Assembly: GCA_005408345.1 (NCBI GenBank)
Contig: SEMN01000178.1
Span: forward strand, 885,760-949,759
Reading direction: 5' to 3'
Source: Macquaria australasica
Taxonomy: Eukaryota > Chordata > Actinopteri > Centrarchiformes > Percichthyidae
DNA length: 64,000 nt
The first letter of the stretch is position 1. Every line of letters begins with the position of its first letter. Shown piece after piece: positions 43,816 through 55,586 of this stretch. The position numbers and the translations under genes are program-made. The notes beneath the pieces are model-generated. The model was not told where the DNA came from, made no database searches, and worked only from the letters and a program-made list of their open reading frames with translations.

Positions 43816-46314
43816 TCAGATAATACAATTTTCTGATACAACATAAAATTGGGAATCACACCCATATGACATTTGGGCATCAAAACACTTGAAATGTCTT
43901 AACTGCTCCCTTTCTTTAACCAATATCTTCCTAGGTATGTGTTCATTCACTTGAAAAGCATGGAAATAGTCATGAAAAAAAGTTTCATGCTCAATCAAAA
44001 CAAAAACAACTTGTTCATTGTGCAAAATGATTGAGGCTATTTTGCTGAAAAGTGGTGAGTTTTCCTCAGTGCCTGTGCAAACAAAGAGCCCAACACGATA
44101 CTCAACTCCACAACATTTTACCCACTTTGTGAGGTTGACAGTGGTTTGTGGATCAACATGAAGATATGCTTTTACATCTTCTGTAAAATCTAGTGTTTCA
44201 AGTAAACACATTTTGACTGGACCAGACTCGACTGATTTTGAAGCCAAGCATTCCCAATGATATACTACTGCAAACTGGTGTTTATTTGCAAGTGATACAG
44301 TCAAATTTTTAAAGTTCTTCACACAATCTTTAAATAAAATAGTGTTTTGCTTCAAACCTCATGGTCCAGATATGAATGAGTGGTCCAATCTTTCTGATGC
44401 ACCTTGGGTAGTGCACCATGAAATTATGTTTTGGAAGCAAGTTTCGTGATGGGTACAACTCTTTGAAGAACAATAAGGTGCTTTAAATACACGGTCATTC
44501 CCTCAGTGATTGAGTATGAAAACACAATGTTAATAATATTCAGCAACAAGAGCAACAAGCGCCAGTGCAAATCATCCTCTGGTACCAGGTCGCCAAATAT
44601 CAATAGTATGTTTGTGAGTAAACACAGTGTTTGTGAGGCATTTAATCCTATTCCATGTCCTCCACAGTCAAGGTTAATATGTGTTGGCTTGTTTTTACTT
44701 TCCAAATAGCCATAGTTAAAAGCATTTCTCTAGAGATAAAATGTTCAATCAAATATTCAAAAAGAAGTTTGACCTCATATTGACCAACCCCTTCCAAAAT
44801 GTCATGCATGATGTCAACAGCATAGTTCTCAGCAGTATTGAAATACTGCAAAGTATTAAGTATGCTTTTTCTCTTGATGCCAAAAGAAGACGTTAATGTT
44901 GGATCATCTACCAAACTGGCATAGTGTTGTTCATTCAAGTCAGATGACCTTAAAGTCAAACTTGGGTCAACTATGACGGCATATCGCTTTCACAGCACTC
45001 GCACGCAGAGTGGATTTTCTTTTTGGCAGTAAGTGGGCGGATCCAGTCACCATTGTATCCCTAAATATAATTGGTCACAGTCCTCGTCAGTCCATCCATC
45101 CATTCATTTTACTAGTTTCATAATGCTACATTTACATTTTACTATGAGAGAAACAGTCCTGAATTATTACACTAACCTAACATTATCTGATTAGCTGATT
45201 AGCTAGCTAACATTAGCTGTAGCTGTAACGTTAGGGATACAATGGTGACTGGATCCGCCCACTTACTGCCAAAAAGAAAATCCACTCGCGAGCGAGCAGG
45301 TGAAAGTTTTGCGAGCAGGAGAGCTGCGCGCGCTCAAAGCATTGTTTTCTCCTCGCAGGCTACAATATTGCTCGCGCGAGCAGAAATATTCTGCACACGA
45401 GTGCTGTGAAATCAGAATGTTCATCAGGGCAGAATTCAGCTTTGGAGGAAGGTTTCTGAGAATGAAGCAAAGGCAGCTAACTTTATGTATACCTTTTTTT
45501 GACCCAAGGGGATTTGCACATTCAAAATCATCGTAGTATAATTGTATTTAGAGAGCAAATCTATGAACTGAAAACAAAGGATGACTTTTAAAGTAGCTTC
45601 CGTCACAAAAGTCTTCAGAAACGTCAGATTGAGTGAATGTTTCATCATCTCACAAATGTTTTCATTTCTGAAAATGAACTGGAATGTTTTTAGAATGGGA
45701 ACATAGATGAATTTATCATTGACAGGAACTTCGTCTGGTATCATACCTAACACCAAGGTGCAGTTCAACTGGCTGCACTATACCCCATTTGTCCTTGAAA
45801 TACTTCTTCCATTTGGTATCAGAGTTCAACTGTCTAAAAGGTTTTCCAAACTTTTAAATACCTCTTCTATTGCTGACCTGCATGAGTTGTTCTCTGGGAT
45901 CTTCCACAAATTTCTGGAAATTCTCAATAGTAGAAAGAACTACAGTATTTGGTACACCGCTTCCCAAAAGCTTGGCTACAATGGAGGCACACATATCTTT
46001 CTTGTGACTGGACATTGGAGTGACTGTTACAGCATTTTGGCACTGAGATGAAGTTGAGGGTAGTTCATTTATGGACTGAGAATTGTTGCATTCTTCTGTG
46101 TCATAGTTGGAAAGGGTTTCATGAGGCACACGTATGTTATCTTAATAAGATGTCTCCTAAACCCAGAATAACTAGAGAACTGCAAACAACAACCTGTCTG
46201 ACCGCATTTTAGTCTTAGACTTTTCCCTGGATACATTCCATGAATTAGTTTTAGGTGCCTGAACAAAAGCAAAACTGTACCAAAGGATGAAGTGCAGAGG
46301 AAACAACTTAACAT
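43816..46314 (-). pseudogene. CACTA-like transposase gene with N-terminal C2H2 finger, disrupted
   Basis: The minus-strand order is as follows. A C2H2-like N-terminus (MLSCFLCTSSFGT, then LLFRHLKLIHGMYPGK, 46314) is followed by a Ser/Asn-rich part (46129-45854) and a middle block (about 45768-45436). The core is YAVDIMHDILEGVGQYEVKL (about 44770-44830), then THINLDCGGHGIGLNASQT, FGDLVPEDDLHWRLL and EGMTVYLKHLIVL. A C-terminal frame (44355-43816) begins KQNTILFKDCVKNFKN. The D-x-x-H-D-x-x-E-G-V block is a hallmark I associate with fish En/Spm-like transposases. The gene is broken by the MITE near 45.2 kb and by frameshifts near 44.4 and 44.7 kb. Confidence 0.65.
44988..45411. mobile_element. 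MITE inserted in the CACTA-like transposase gene
   Basis: The outer termini TTTCACAGCACTCG (44988-45001) and CGAGTGCTGTGAAA (45398-45411) are exact inverted repeats. Inside, 45008-45064 and 45231-45287 are 57-bp inverted copies without a mismatch. The right half is rich in GCGAGC and GCTCGC. The insert separates two blocks of the transposase coding sequence, so it is younger than its host. No target-site duplication was recognised. Confidence 0.85.
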
Positions 46315-46329
46315 TTTGGCTGAATAAAC

Positions 46330-48762
46330 TAGTTACTGCTTGTTTAACAGCCTTGCTCTGAGCTCGACTCTTGGAGTTTCTTCAGTTCTACCTATGTCAA
46401 TATTGTACACAGTTGTCTGCAAAAATATGTACAGGCTGGATAGAGAATCATCAAACTTCACACTGAAGACAAAATGAGAGCTCATCAAAAGCCCACAAGG
46501 ACGTACATGACTGACATGGTACAAGCTTTTTGTCCAAGACAACGTAAAAGGTGAAAACCTGCGCTTTTGAAGTCCCTCTGGCAAGAAGATACGGCTGAGA
46601 GCCTCCTTCGGTGGCTTTGACATGACTGAAACACAATGAAAACATCACCTTATAAATAATTTGCTTAAAAAATGTTAAATTCACTGCAGTATTTTGAATG
46701 AAATAGTGTTATTCACAAACCTTTTGAAATTTCACCAGATGATCTGTTGCCTCTTCAATGCTGATTGTCTTGGGCCGTTTTCTTCCAGTCGGTTGTGGTG
46801 TGAGAAGATGCAGCAGGACAAGAAGAGATGACATATCACTGTCCCACTCTGGAAATAGAGTAAATAACACTAGTTATTTTAAAATGGCCTATTTTGTGCA
46901 TCTCTAGATTCCGTCATACCTTGTATTTGTTTTATGATACTCTTTTAAAATAAGAAAGTAAAAGTGTGCTAGTTATAACAAATGTTTGTTAGAGACCAGA
47001 ACATTATTTATGTTAAACATTAAATAATAAACTTTTATGCAAACAGATTTCAGTTATTTAACAATACAGTTTGTTCTTCTGGGAAGTAATCAATAAAATC
47101 CTTCTGCATCCTGGAGATTTTATTTGATTTTGATGATGTATAGTACCTGGATCATCAGTGGTGTCAGATCCTTCATTCAGAGCAGATGTCATGTCATTTT
47201 AGAAGTGAGAAGTGAGTGAACCTTTAGGTTCTTGGCCTCCTGGATGACTTTGTCTTTAAAACTGGTATTCCATTTTTGCAGGAACCTTGATGCGGCCTCT
47301 TCTCCAAACATCAGTGAGAAGTCTTGCAAAATCTAATTAAAAAGGAAAGGACAACTATTTCAGCCACCTAATGTAAACCTAATATTTTAATACAACTTTT
47401 TCAAATTCAATTTTAATACCTACCAGTCCTTTAGTGTCCAAGAAGCGAGGAAACATTTGTAGTACATCAACTGAGGTGCTGTGGATCGTGCAGAATTTGC
47501 TGACGGTACTGGAAGGTTTCTCTCATCTTCTGAAAGACTAAATCACGGTCTGTTGTGTGGTGGAGAAGAGATATGGCTTCCATACAGTCATCTCCCGTTT
47601 GCTGGTTACCTGTGGTAACTACGGTGGTTCTTGAGGATGTGGGACCTCCTTTAAGCACCACTTTCTTCAGGGATGGAGAGGCTGTTCTGGACTGACGTTT
47701 CAGTCTTCACACGCCACTCAAGAAAGCCTTTGTTGCTCTGACTGTCGTAAAAGTGTTCCTAGGTAAAAGCCTGCTGGCTTTGAGGTCAGAATTTGCTCCA
47801 CAGTCTAAAAAGAAAATCAATTATGAAGGGAAAAAATTACAACTAATATTGAACATTTTTATATTAATAACTATGAGCATTATTATTTGCAAAAGGCATT
47901 TGTTTTCCAGGAATCATGCAATCATTGTATGTATGTACTGCAAGTTATAATTACATTTCTTGCATGGTTACAGTCCAAAGGTTGACTCCCTTTACATCCT
48001 GAATCACTTGTGTCACTGCTAAGACCGCTTGAGACAGACACAGTATCTGTCAGACTTGGAGAAGATGGTACTTAACCCCCTTGTTGCAGAACAGACAGAT
48101 CAGAAGATCACAAAACAGAGTAATGCTTATAAAGGCTAAGATCAGATACTACAAAACTACCATGATTGTAGTCCCGGGTTTAAGACAAAGCATGAACATC
48201 ACCTCATACTACATTACTTACCAAGAGTCACATATTCTGTCTTGTCTGAGCAGTCACCAGAGTTCCTGGAGGATTCAGCCAATGGGAGTTCTGAAATGCC
48301 AACCATACTTAATTAAGGAGGAAAAAATGCTATATTTATTAAGATTCTTGTTATCCACTAGCACATAAGTAGACATTCAGCAGACAGCTGTCTCTGAGTT
48401 AAGATGCAAATCCCATAATTTGTCTCTGCAAACATAGAAATGATTTAATGCCCTACCATCATCAGTGTAGATGACAAAACAGATTTCTTTGGCTGCAAGT
48501 TCTGGAAAGACATCCTCATCCACTTCTACACCGTGGTCATCTGTGACTTTCAGTATTGTGTCCTCTGGTATGAGAAACTTCTCCTGGACTGTAGCAAGAC
48601 AACCAGTACTTCATTTACAAAATACTGTTACTTGCTCTTCCATAGCTTTATATAAAACAGATACCTTGCCAGCACTAAGACAATCAGAGAAGCAAACTTC
48701 CTCTAATTTCACGTATTTCTTCTTTGCTGCTTGTTGTACCTTTATCAATGTCTTGGCCATCT
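46330..48762 (-). pseudogene. CACTA-like accessory gene, SAMD3-like, multi-exon
   Basis: A start at about 48760 gives MAKTLIKVQQAAKKKYVKLE, a ubiquitin/PB1-like N-terminus. It continues after a CTTGCTACAG acceptor with EKFLIPEDTILKVTDDHG and DVFPELAAKEICFVIYTDD (donor GATG/GTAGGG). Further exon-like blocks are ELPLAESSRNSGDCSDKTEY (48223-48296) and a Ser-rich block near 48000. Others are TFQYRQQILHDPQ (about 47480) with MFPRFLDTKGL, DFSLMFGEEAASRFLQKW (about 47300), and RKRPKTISIEEATDHLV (about 46750). The last block runs from QPYLLARGTSKAQVFTFYVV to LYIFLQTTVYNIDIG (about 46620-46390). Fish genomes carry many such 'SAMD3-like' genes next to this transposase type. Stops in the 47.5-47.8 kb part suggest decay. 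Confidence 0.55.
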
Positions 48763-49640
48763 AACATTAAAAGGGTTGAGAATAATAATGTTTAGCTGTT
48801 AAGTTTACAATAATGTTAATCACGGGTTTTCATAAATCATTTTGAAATTGCTGTTGAGTTGTTAGATAATGTAGGTTAGTGGTTACTTACGCTAGCGCCA
48901 AACACTGCCGCCTACACTTCACCAGAGCTCCACGGCGTACTACCAGCAACCTGATGAACCTGACTCTCCTCTGTTATAATGAAAAACACTTTAATAACAG
49001 ATACATATGGTTGCATTGCTAAAGAAAGTCATAATCCAGAGTTATTTTATTTAATTGTAGCGTTAGCGTTACCTCATTAGCGCTCCTTTGGCTACTGAAG
49101 CTCCGTGTCTTCACCATCAGTGTGCACACGTTAGTTTGGAGAGGGAAAATTAATTTTTCTGAAAGGTTCAACAGAAAAAATGGCTGCCTAAACTTTATCT
49201 CCTTTACAGCAGAGCGAGCAAAAAGCCAAAGACCAAATACAGCATACTCAGGAAATACAGAGCTGGTTACGTTCAATACCAAATTCAAAACAAGCATACA
49301 TAGCTTAGTGTACCAACTTCAACAAAAATGCTATGTAAGCTGTACCTACTGAACATTTTATAATAGTTAAGTTAAAGGAAAAAGCAAAAAACAGGCTCAA
49401 TCTTACCTCACTGCGAAGTCCAGTTTCAGCTTGCTGTGCGCTGTGTGGAGTCATGGAGCAATGGTTAAACATGAACTCCAGGAGAGGGGTTAAATTACGC
49501 TCCTGAACACCCACTGAATGAACTCCAAAATATTACTCTGACAATTAGTATCCCTCAACACAAACCAGAGTTAAAGAATAAACTCCACAAATTTAACACT
49601 TTCACACTTTTTTGCCTAACTACCAGATTTTTCACTCCAG

Positions 49641-50299
49641 AAATTTGCTGAGTAGCTTATTTTAGATGTATATTTCTAAAGAAAAAAAAATACTGACTCC
49701 AGAGTGAGGGTTTTTTTGTTTGTTTGTTTTGGGGTGGGTGGGGGATTGTTTCTGGAGGGAGGTAATGTCACAGCCACCGGTTGTCATTTGTCGTTTTAAT
49801 CTTTAATCTTTGGGTCTCTACATGAATAGTGTCCTCATGGATGCCAGTGATAACTCTGGAAAAACTGATTTGGGATCAGCTCTGAGCTTTACTATTTCTG
49901 AAGTGTAGAGAATTTGTTGTCTCAGATCCATAGCTTGCACAAAAAACTGGATGGGAGTTAGGGCTCCTTTCTTTGCTGAACTGCACAAATAATAGAGTGG
50001 TACAGCTCTGTAGCATCTTCAACATACCATAATGTCGATATAACAAGTTTAATGTGAAGTCAATTCTGCTTTCCAGTTAACCCCTAGGTTTTGTTCCTGG
50101 AACAATGGCTTGAATGACAGCTTCCAACACGTCTCCTTCATCATATCCTTTTTAAAATGCCCGTTAGATTTGTCTTTTCAGGCTGGCATATCCCAAATTG
50201 TCCTTTTGATTTGGCTCTTACATTTTTTTACATTTCTTCTGTGAAGTGGGTGGATAACTAAAGCTCAGAAGGAATTAAAAGATGAATTCTATAATAGCT
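49641..50299. other. Non-coding stretch, nothing recognised
   Basis: AT-rich DNA with a T/G-rich run near 49710-49750 and no coding signal. Confidence 0.4.
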
Positions 50300-50780
50300 G
50301 TACGCCAGCTCATCTAGAGTGGGTCTCTGGTTAGAGAGATAGACACAGAAGCAGAGGTCTTGACCACTCAAACTTTACTGATGCTCAGTATCAGGCACAG
50401 TAGTAGTTGTTTTAACAGCGTCTTATACAAAGGAATGTACGTATTTATGTATGGTATCTGGAATAATAATCACAACAATAAACAGTGAGTCTGTATAACA
50501 GTAAAACTGACATAAAGCAATACAAACTGCCACATATACCTATATATATACACACACATAAATTAGCATTAGCATGCTACACTCAGGAATTAGCATTAGC
50601 CCTATAGCATTAACTTATTAGCAGTGGTGTGAAAAATATAATTGATATATATAATAAATATAATTGGGAACAAACTCTCTCAATAGCCCAACACAGTCCT
50701 GAGTGGAATAATTAGCCAGGCATTGTGTGAGCAATAGTAAAGGACCCCAGTCCTTGCTGAGTCGTCCTGCCTAATGCCTA
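50300..50780 (-). other. Possible LTR or 3' flank of the BEL/Pao element
   Basis: This non-coding segment lies downstream of the Pao coding remnant in its orientation and could contain the LTR. Without a second copy in the window the boundaries cannot be set. Confidence 0.25.
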
Positions 50781-51278
50781 TCCATTTACCTGGCTAACCT
50801 ACTGCCACCTTGCGGAAATTCAGTACAGCGGCCCCCATAGCAGTGCTATATAGTCCATGAATTCCCTCATCCATGATTCTGTTGGAGCTGGTATCGACTT
50901 TGACCACTCTGTCCACACGGGCCAGGAGGCCCGCGGCAACTGGGGGTCCGCAATCATTACCACAGTCCTGTGTGTCATATTACCCGTAGGCTGCTACCAT
51001 TTCTGAGGGACCTGAAGGTTCGGAAGGTAGCTCCTAATGAATTGTGACCAGAGGTGATCTGCCATCATCTGGCTATGCTGTCACCATTTCTTGGTAACAG
51101 TGGTGGGAGCATCACTTGTGGCAAAGGGGCACTCCGCCACCCCATCAGCAGCATATTTGGCGACTCAGGGTCTAGATCTGCTGCATCAGCTGACCCATAG
51201 CCCAATGGTTTAGCACTGAGTTAAATTTCAATCAGCAGTGTGTGAAGGACATCTTGTTCACACATCTCTATGTGGAAG
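50781..51278 (-). pseudogene. BEL/Pao pol remnant, integrase C-terminal part
   Basis: Minus-strand translation shows LSAKPLGYGSADAADLDP, then PNMLLMGWRSAPLPQV, QHSQMMADHLWSQFIRSYLP and TVVMIADPQLPRGLLARVDR. These are the usual final blocks of the Pao integrase with its C-terminal DNA-binding part. Frame changes are present. The segment is interrupted upstream by L2 copy 2, beyond which the same gene continues (52670-53640). About 60 residues of integrase are missing at the break. Confidence 0.8.
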
Positions 51279-52668
51279 ATATAGTTTCTCTAGATGGCAT
51301 TGCCCTGGCCTCCAGCAACACCGTAAGGAATCTTGGAGTTATCTTTGATCAGGATATGTCCTTTAACTCTCACGTAAATGAAAAAAGGCAGTTCTTGAAG
51401 TTTGTTTTATGTAACATTGCAAAAATCAGGCACATCCTGTCTCAAAAGGATGCAGAAAAACTAGTCCATGCATTTGTTACATCTAGGCTGGATTATTGCA
51501 ACTCTCTATTATCAGGCTGCCCCAATAAGTCCCTTAAGACTCTCCAGCTGATTCAGAATGCTGCGGCACGTTTACTGACAAGAACCAGAAAAAGAGATCA
51601 TATTTCTCCAATATTAGCTTCTCTACACTGGCTCCCTGTAAAATCCAGAATAGAATTTAAAATCCTTCTCCTCACCTTCAAAGCCCTAAATGGTCAGGCA
51701 CCATCATATCTTAAAGAGCTCATAGTACCCTATTACCCCACTAGAGCACTGCGCTCCCAGAATGCAGGGTTCCTTGTGGTTCCTAGAGTCTCTAAAAGTA
51801 GAATGGGAGCCAGAGCCTTCAGCTATCAAGCTCCTCTCCTGTGGAACCAGATCCCAGTTTGTGTACGGGAGGCGGACAACCTCCTCACATTTAAGAGTAG
51901 GCTTAAGACTTTCCTCTTTGATAAAGCTTATAGTAGGGCTGACTCAGGTGACCCCTGAGCCACCCCTTAGTTATGCTGCTATATGGCTAGACTGCCGGGG
52001 GACTTCCTATGATGCACTGAGCTCCTCTCTCCTCCTCTTCCTCTCCATCTGTACGCCCTCATATTCCATCAATGCTTGTTACTAACTCAACTTCTTCCCG
52101 TAGTTGTGTGCTTTCTCTCCTCTTTCTCTCTCTCTCTCCTTCTGTTGCTTTCTGCAGGTGTTTCTGCCTCTGGAGCTGTAGAGTCTGGATCTATGGTTGC
52201 AGGCCACCTGCTGCCCCCGTGCTCCTGCCCTGTACCTGCTGCTGCTATTACTGTTATTGCTCTTATTATTAGTATTACTATTATTATATTGCTCTTAGTG
52301 TTGTTTCTGTTGGTGTTAACATCAATACCATTACCACAACTATTACTTTACATCTCTATGTGGAACTGTATTGTGCTGCTGTATGTTCTCTTTCCTCCTG
52401 CTCTCTCTCTCCCACTCCACCCTCCCCCTTCAACCCAACCGGTCGAGGCAGATGACCGCCCACCCAGAGCCTGGTTCTGCTCGAGGTTTCTACCTGTTAA
52501 AAGGGAGTTTTTCCTTGCCACTGTCGCCTAGTGCTTGCTCATGGTGGGAATTGTTGGGTCCCTGTAAATATAAAGAGTCGGTCTAGACCTGCTCGACTCG
52601 AAAAAGTGCCCTGAGATAACTTTGTTATGATATGGCACTATATAAATAAAACTGAATTGAATTGAATT
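51279..52668 (+). mobile_element. 5'-truncated L2/Maui-like LINE, copy 2, nested in BEL/Pao
   Basis: It begins within ORF2 at GATATAGTTTCTCTAGATGG, the sequence found at about 22350 in copy 1. It runs through the stop and 3' UTR to a tail of GAATT units. Differences from copy 1 are few: scattered point changes and indels in the pyrimidine-rich and TTATTA-rich parts. The right junction at 52668 and the left at about 51278 fall within Pao integrase sequence in the opposite orientation. Confidence 0.92.
51281..51958 (+). pseudogene. L2 LINE ORF2, C-terminal part, uninterrupted
   Basis: About 225 codons starting DIVSLDGIALASSNTV and ending KAYSRADSGDP are open to the stop. They cover the reverse transcriptase thumb and the C-terminal region (SRLDYCNSLLSG, ILASLHWLPVKSRIEFKIL, LLWNQIPVCVREAD). 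The YADD catalytic box is absent. It cannot function as an enzyme. Confidence 0.88.
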
Positions 52669-53640
52669 GTTCTGCACCTCGGAAATTTGTCCCTTGGTCA
52701 GACAGGATCTCGGAGGGGTACCCAGATGGGTGATGAAATGCCTGAAGGCCAGCAAGAAAGCATCAGTGTCAAGGCTGTTGATCAGATCCAGATGTTTGCA
52801 CTTAGTTGTTAGGCACTTGAATATTAGCCCCCAGCGTTTTGCAGTGGTGACGACGAACCTTTACAGTGTAGGGTCAGAAGAAATCCACTCCTGTGGAGAA
52901 GAACGGTGGTTGGAAAAGTCACAGGCGTGCTGGTGGCAAATCCACAATTACTGGCACTGCTGGCTGGCCTCTCTATCTTTGACATTCCACACACATCATT
53001 TGGCGTTTTTTGATTGCTTGTTGCCCACAGAGAATCGGCAGTATTGGCGCTGCGGTTCGTCGAACACCTGTCGCCCAGGATGCAGCAGCTTTACATCAAC
53101 TGCTTTGATAAGGAGACGTGTAATCGCATGATTGGAGTCCAGGACAATAGGATGGATATCTTCTACACTGGTTTTGTCGATATGCCGTAAGCCTCATCCC
53201 ACTCTTATGAGGCCATTGTTAGCATCCATCTCAGGTACCAGCATCTTCAATCGACTGTGAGATGATACTGGTTTGCTGGCTTTGAGCGCTTTCACCTCTT
53301 CCGGGAAGCTGTCAGCATGGCATGACTGCAGGAGGTAGAGTTCTGCATCCCGCAGCTCATACTTCTGGGCATTAGCATCTATTACTACCGCCCCGTTTAA
53401 GGCCTAATGTGTGGCTTTTACCATATCCATCCAGTCTGTAAACTGAGGGATATCTGGTGTTTGCAGAGATGGAACTGACTAAGTTAGCCCACAGAAGACA
53501 TCCCTTTTCAACTTTTTAGACACTCTTGGACACTTGGTAGAGCTGGCCATTGCCCCAGTGGGCCGCAGAGGAATGGAGGTCCTAGGATCCAGTGGTTTGG
53601 GACTGTGAGCTAAGCCAGAGTTTTGCCTCTTGTGACATCA
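52669..53640 (-). pseudogene. BEL/Pao pol remnant, RNase H/integrase part
   Basis: Minus-strand blocks in order are FTDWMDMVKATH, ANAQKYELRDAELYLLQSC and SFPEEVKALKASKPVSSHSR. They continue with LKMLVPEMDANNGLIRVG and PIVLDSNHAITRLLIKAVDV followed by LLHPG. The integrase core follows with the 'ISSDPTL' strand, KRWGLIFKCLTTKCKHLDLI, and LDTDAFLLAFRHFITHLGTP, which reaches the L2 junction. The wording and order are those of Pao-type integrases. Stops, frameshifts and the L2 insertion inactivate it. No reverse transcriptase part is present to the right. Confidence 0.82.
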
Positions 53641-54060
53641 TCATCACAACTGACAAAATTATAGATTATAGTAGGCAATTCTATATTGTTTACCAGTTAA
53701 TTGCCATACTATATTAAAGTATTTCTAATACTTAATGCTATCTGTGGTTATTAATCAAGTAATTACGGTGGCCTTGAGAGCTAAATGCACTACAAATTAA
53801 GAAAACACATGCTAATTAAGAACAATATCAATTTGACAACACATGTGCAACATTTAGAAAACACACTGCAGATACAGAAACGCACTGTAAATACAGAAAA
53901 CACAACCAAATACAGAAGCGCACTGCAAGTTACTACTCCCCCTAAATCACAGGGAAAGTGGTTGCACCCAGCTGTATACTTGTTAAGTCATTACAAATTG
54001 ACCTGTTGACGGATTTGAATGCATTAACAAAGGATTATTTCATGTGTTTATGCACATGTG
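53641..54060. other. AT-rich non-coding stretch
   Basis: Short phrases such as AACACATG, AAACACACTGCA and ACAGAAACGCACTG recur between 53800 and 53930, an A/C-rich imperfect repeat. No gene is recognised. Confidence 0.4.
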
Positions 54061-54084
54061 CGTTAATGTCACTACGTGTTTATG

Positions 54085-54235
54085 CATGTACGCCATAGAC
54101 TGTATATAAAGATGGACGACATGACAGCTCCCCAAAAGTGAAGCCAAAACATCTCGATCGCCCCCTGGTGGCTGGCTGCAGTATAGGTCATAAGCCCCGC
54201 CTCCTCCATGTTAATAGATGGGACATGGGCCAAAC
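54085..54235 (+). repeat. Teleost interspersed repeat fragment
   Basis: The phrases ATAGACTGTATATAAAGATG, AGTGAAGCCAAAACATC and CGCCCCCTGGTGGCTGGCTG are ones that I remember from a repeat widespread in fish. Its class is unknown to me and the ends were not defined. Confidence 0.45.
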
Positions 54236-54691
54236 GTCACGGCTGAAAAGTCAAAGTACACGTCAAATAAATTTTTCTCAAAGACACGCTGATGTATGTT
54301 TAAGTGTTCGTTTTTCTGATAAGTTTCTTTTTAGTTATTTGATTATATAAAACGGGGTGTCATGTCATCATTGACCACTGTGAGTGTACTCGTGATTGAC
54401 TCGATACCGCAGCTCCACCGCGGATCACTAATGCGCAGACTGTCACCAGCGCAAGACGTCAGCTCCCGTATCTGGGGTATTTTGGCTTCTTTTTTGTACA
54501 GTACCCTGCCACACAGCATAATCTTTTCATTAATTGTATACCATTTTGCAACACAGTAATCCAGTAGAGACCTAATTTATTAATATGATATTTCAATATC
54601 AATCTAGCTTGCTACGCTGTGTATTACTATGACAAGTGGCTCATGCCTATGGAATATTATATCATTCTAAAAGGTGTACTTGAAAACAGGG

Positions 54692-54817
54692 GTTTGTATC
54701 TGTAACTGTAGTTTTGCAAACTTGTGCATTGAAGTTTGTATCTGTAAGCTTAGTTCTGCAAACTTGTACAGTGACGTTTGTATCTGTAAGCTTAGTTTTG
54801 CAGACTTGTACATTTTG
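54692..54817. repeat. Three 42-bp tandem subrepeats in the left arm
   Basis: Units start at 54692, 54734 and 54776, each opening GTTTGTATCTGTAA and containing TTGCAAACTTGT or a close variant. Because 42 is a multiple of 3, every frame repeats with a 14-residue period. That accounts for the long open frames over this element on both strands. Confidence 0.9.
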
Positions 54818-55586
54818 TTTTCTGTCTGCAAACTCCGTTTTGCGAGTCTGTGCATTCAGACACAGACTTGCAAACTCATTTTCACAGTTGCGGCGGCAAA
54901 AGTACTTACGCTCGCGTGCTCGCACAAGCTTACGGATTTTTGACACATTTACTACGTGGTGTGTTTTGTACACAGGGTTTCGCAAAAGAATCATACTGGA
55001 GGTGCTGGAGGTCCCGCCGCAAGGGAGGGAAGGCGGGACCTCCAGCTTCTGACCAATCAGTGTCTTTGGAATTGCTACGCACAACACAGTTGGCCAGTTA
55101 ACACTGTCAGTCACCCCCCCAAAAAGAAAAAACTGATCGAGGGAGCGCTCAGTTAATTTATCGATGACTGAAACATGGACTCCGGCAGGCCTCCATAACC
55201 GCCAGTAAGTCAACAAAATACATAAACTTGTGTCAGATGTAACATTAACTTTTTTGGAAAGGTAAAAACCCCAAAATGTTTAGAAATGTTTTTAATAATG
55301 GGCCTAGTCAGCTAACTAGCATTAGCATAAAGTCAACTTTAACCAGTCCCTGTCTGTAGTGTTTCTACTCACTATATACTGTATATAATATAGTCTATTT
55401 TCTTACTGTTGTGTTGAAAAAGAAATGTTATTCTTATCTGACTAGGGCGGCCCATTATTAAAAAATATTACTATATTTCTAAACATTGTTTTTTGTACCT
55501 TTTCTGACACAAGTCATCATGTATTTTGTTGACTTACTGGTGGTCACCCAGGCTTGGTGGAGGCCATCTTTCAGGGTTGGATCTCT

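Larger units (their letters stand above)
43340..49640 (-). mobile_element. Large CACTA (En/Spm)-like DNA transposon, two genes
   Basis: The region is bounded by DNA dense in GAGTTAAA and AACTC motifs (43370-43500 and 49500-49600), typical of the subterminal repeats of fish En/Spm-type elements. Between them lie two minus-strand multi-exon genes of the kind that fish En/Spm-like elements carry, as I remember them. Exact termini and target duplication were not fixed, so the superfamily is tentative. A separate MITE is inserted at 44988-45411. Confidence 0.55.

Noticed and set aside
45300..46051. Plus-strand open frames (78 and 114 codons)
   Set aside because: They are antisense shadows of the CACTA-like transposase gene and of the nested MITE.
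54662..55216. 184-codon minus-strand and 112-codon plus-strand Cys-rich open frames, mirrored at 55831-56230
   Set aside because: They are created by 42-bp tandem repeats inside an inverted-repeat element. Frames are open on both strands, so they are not evidence of a protein.
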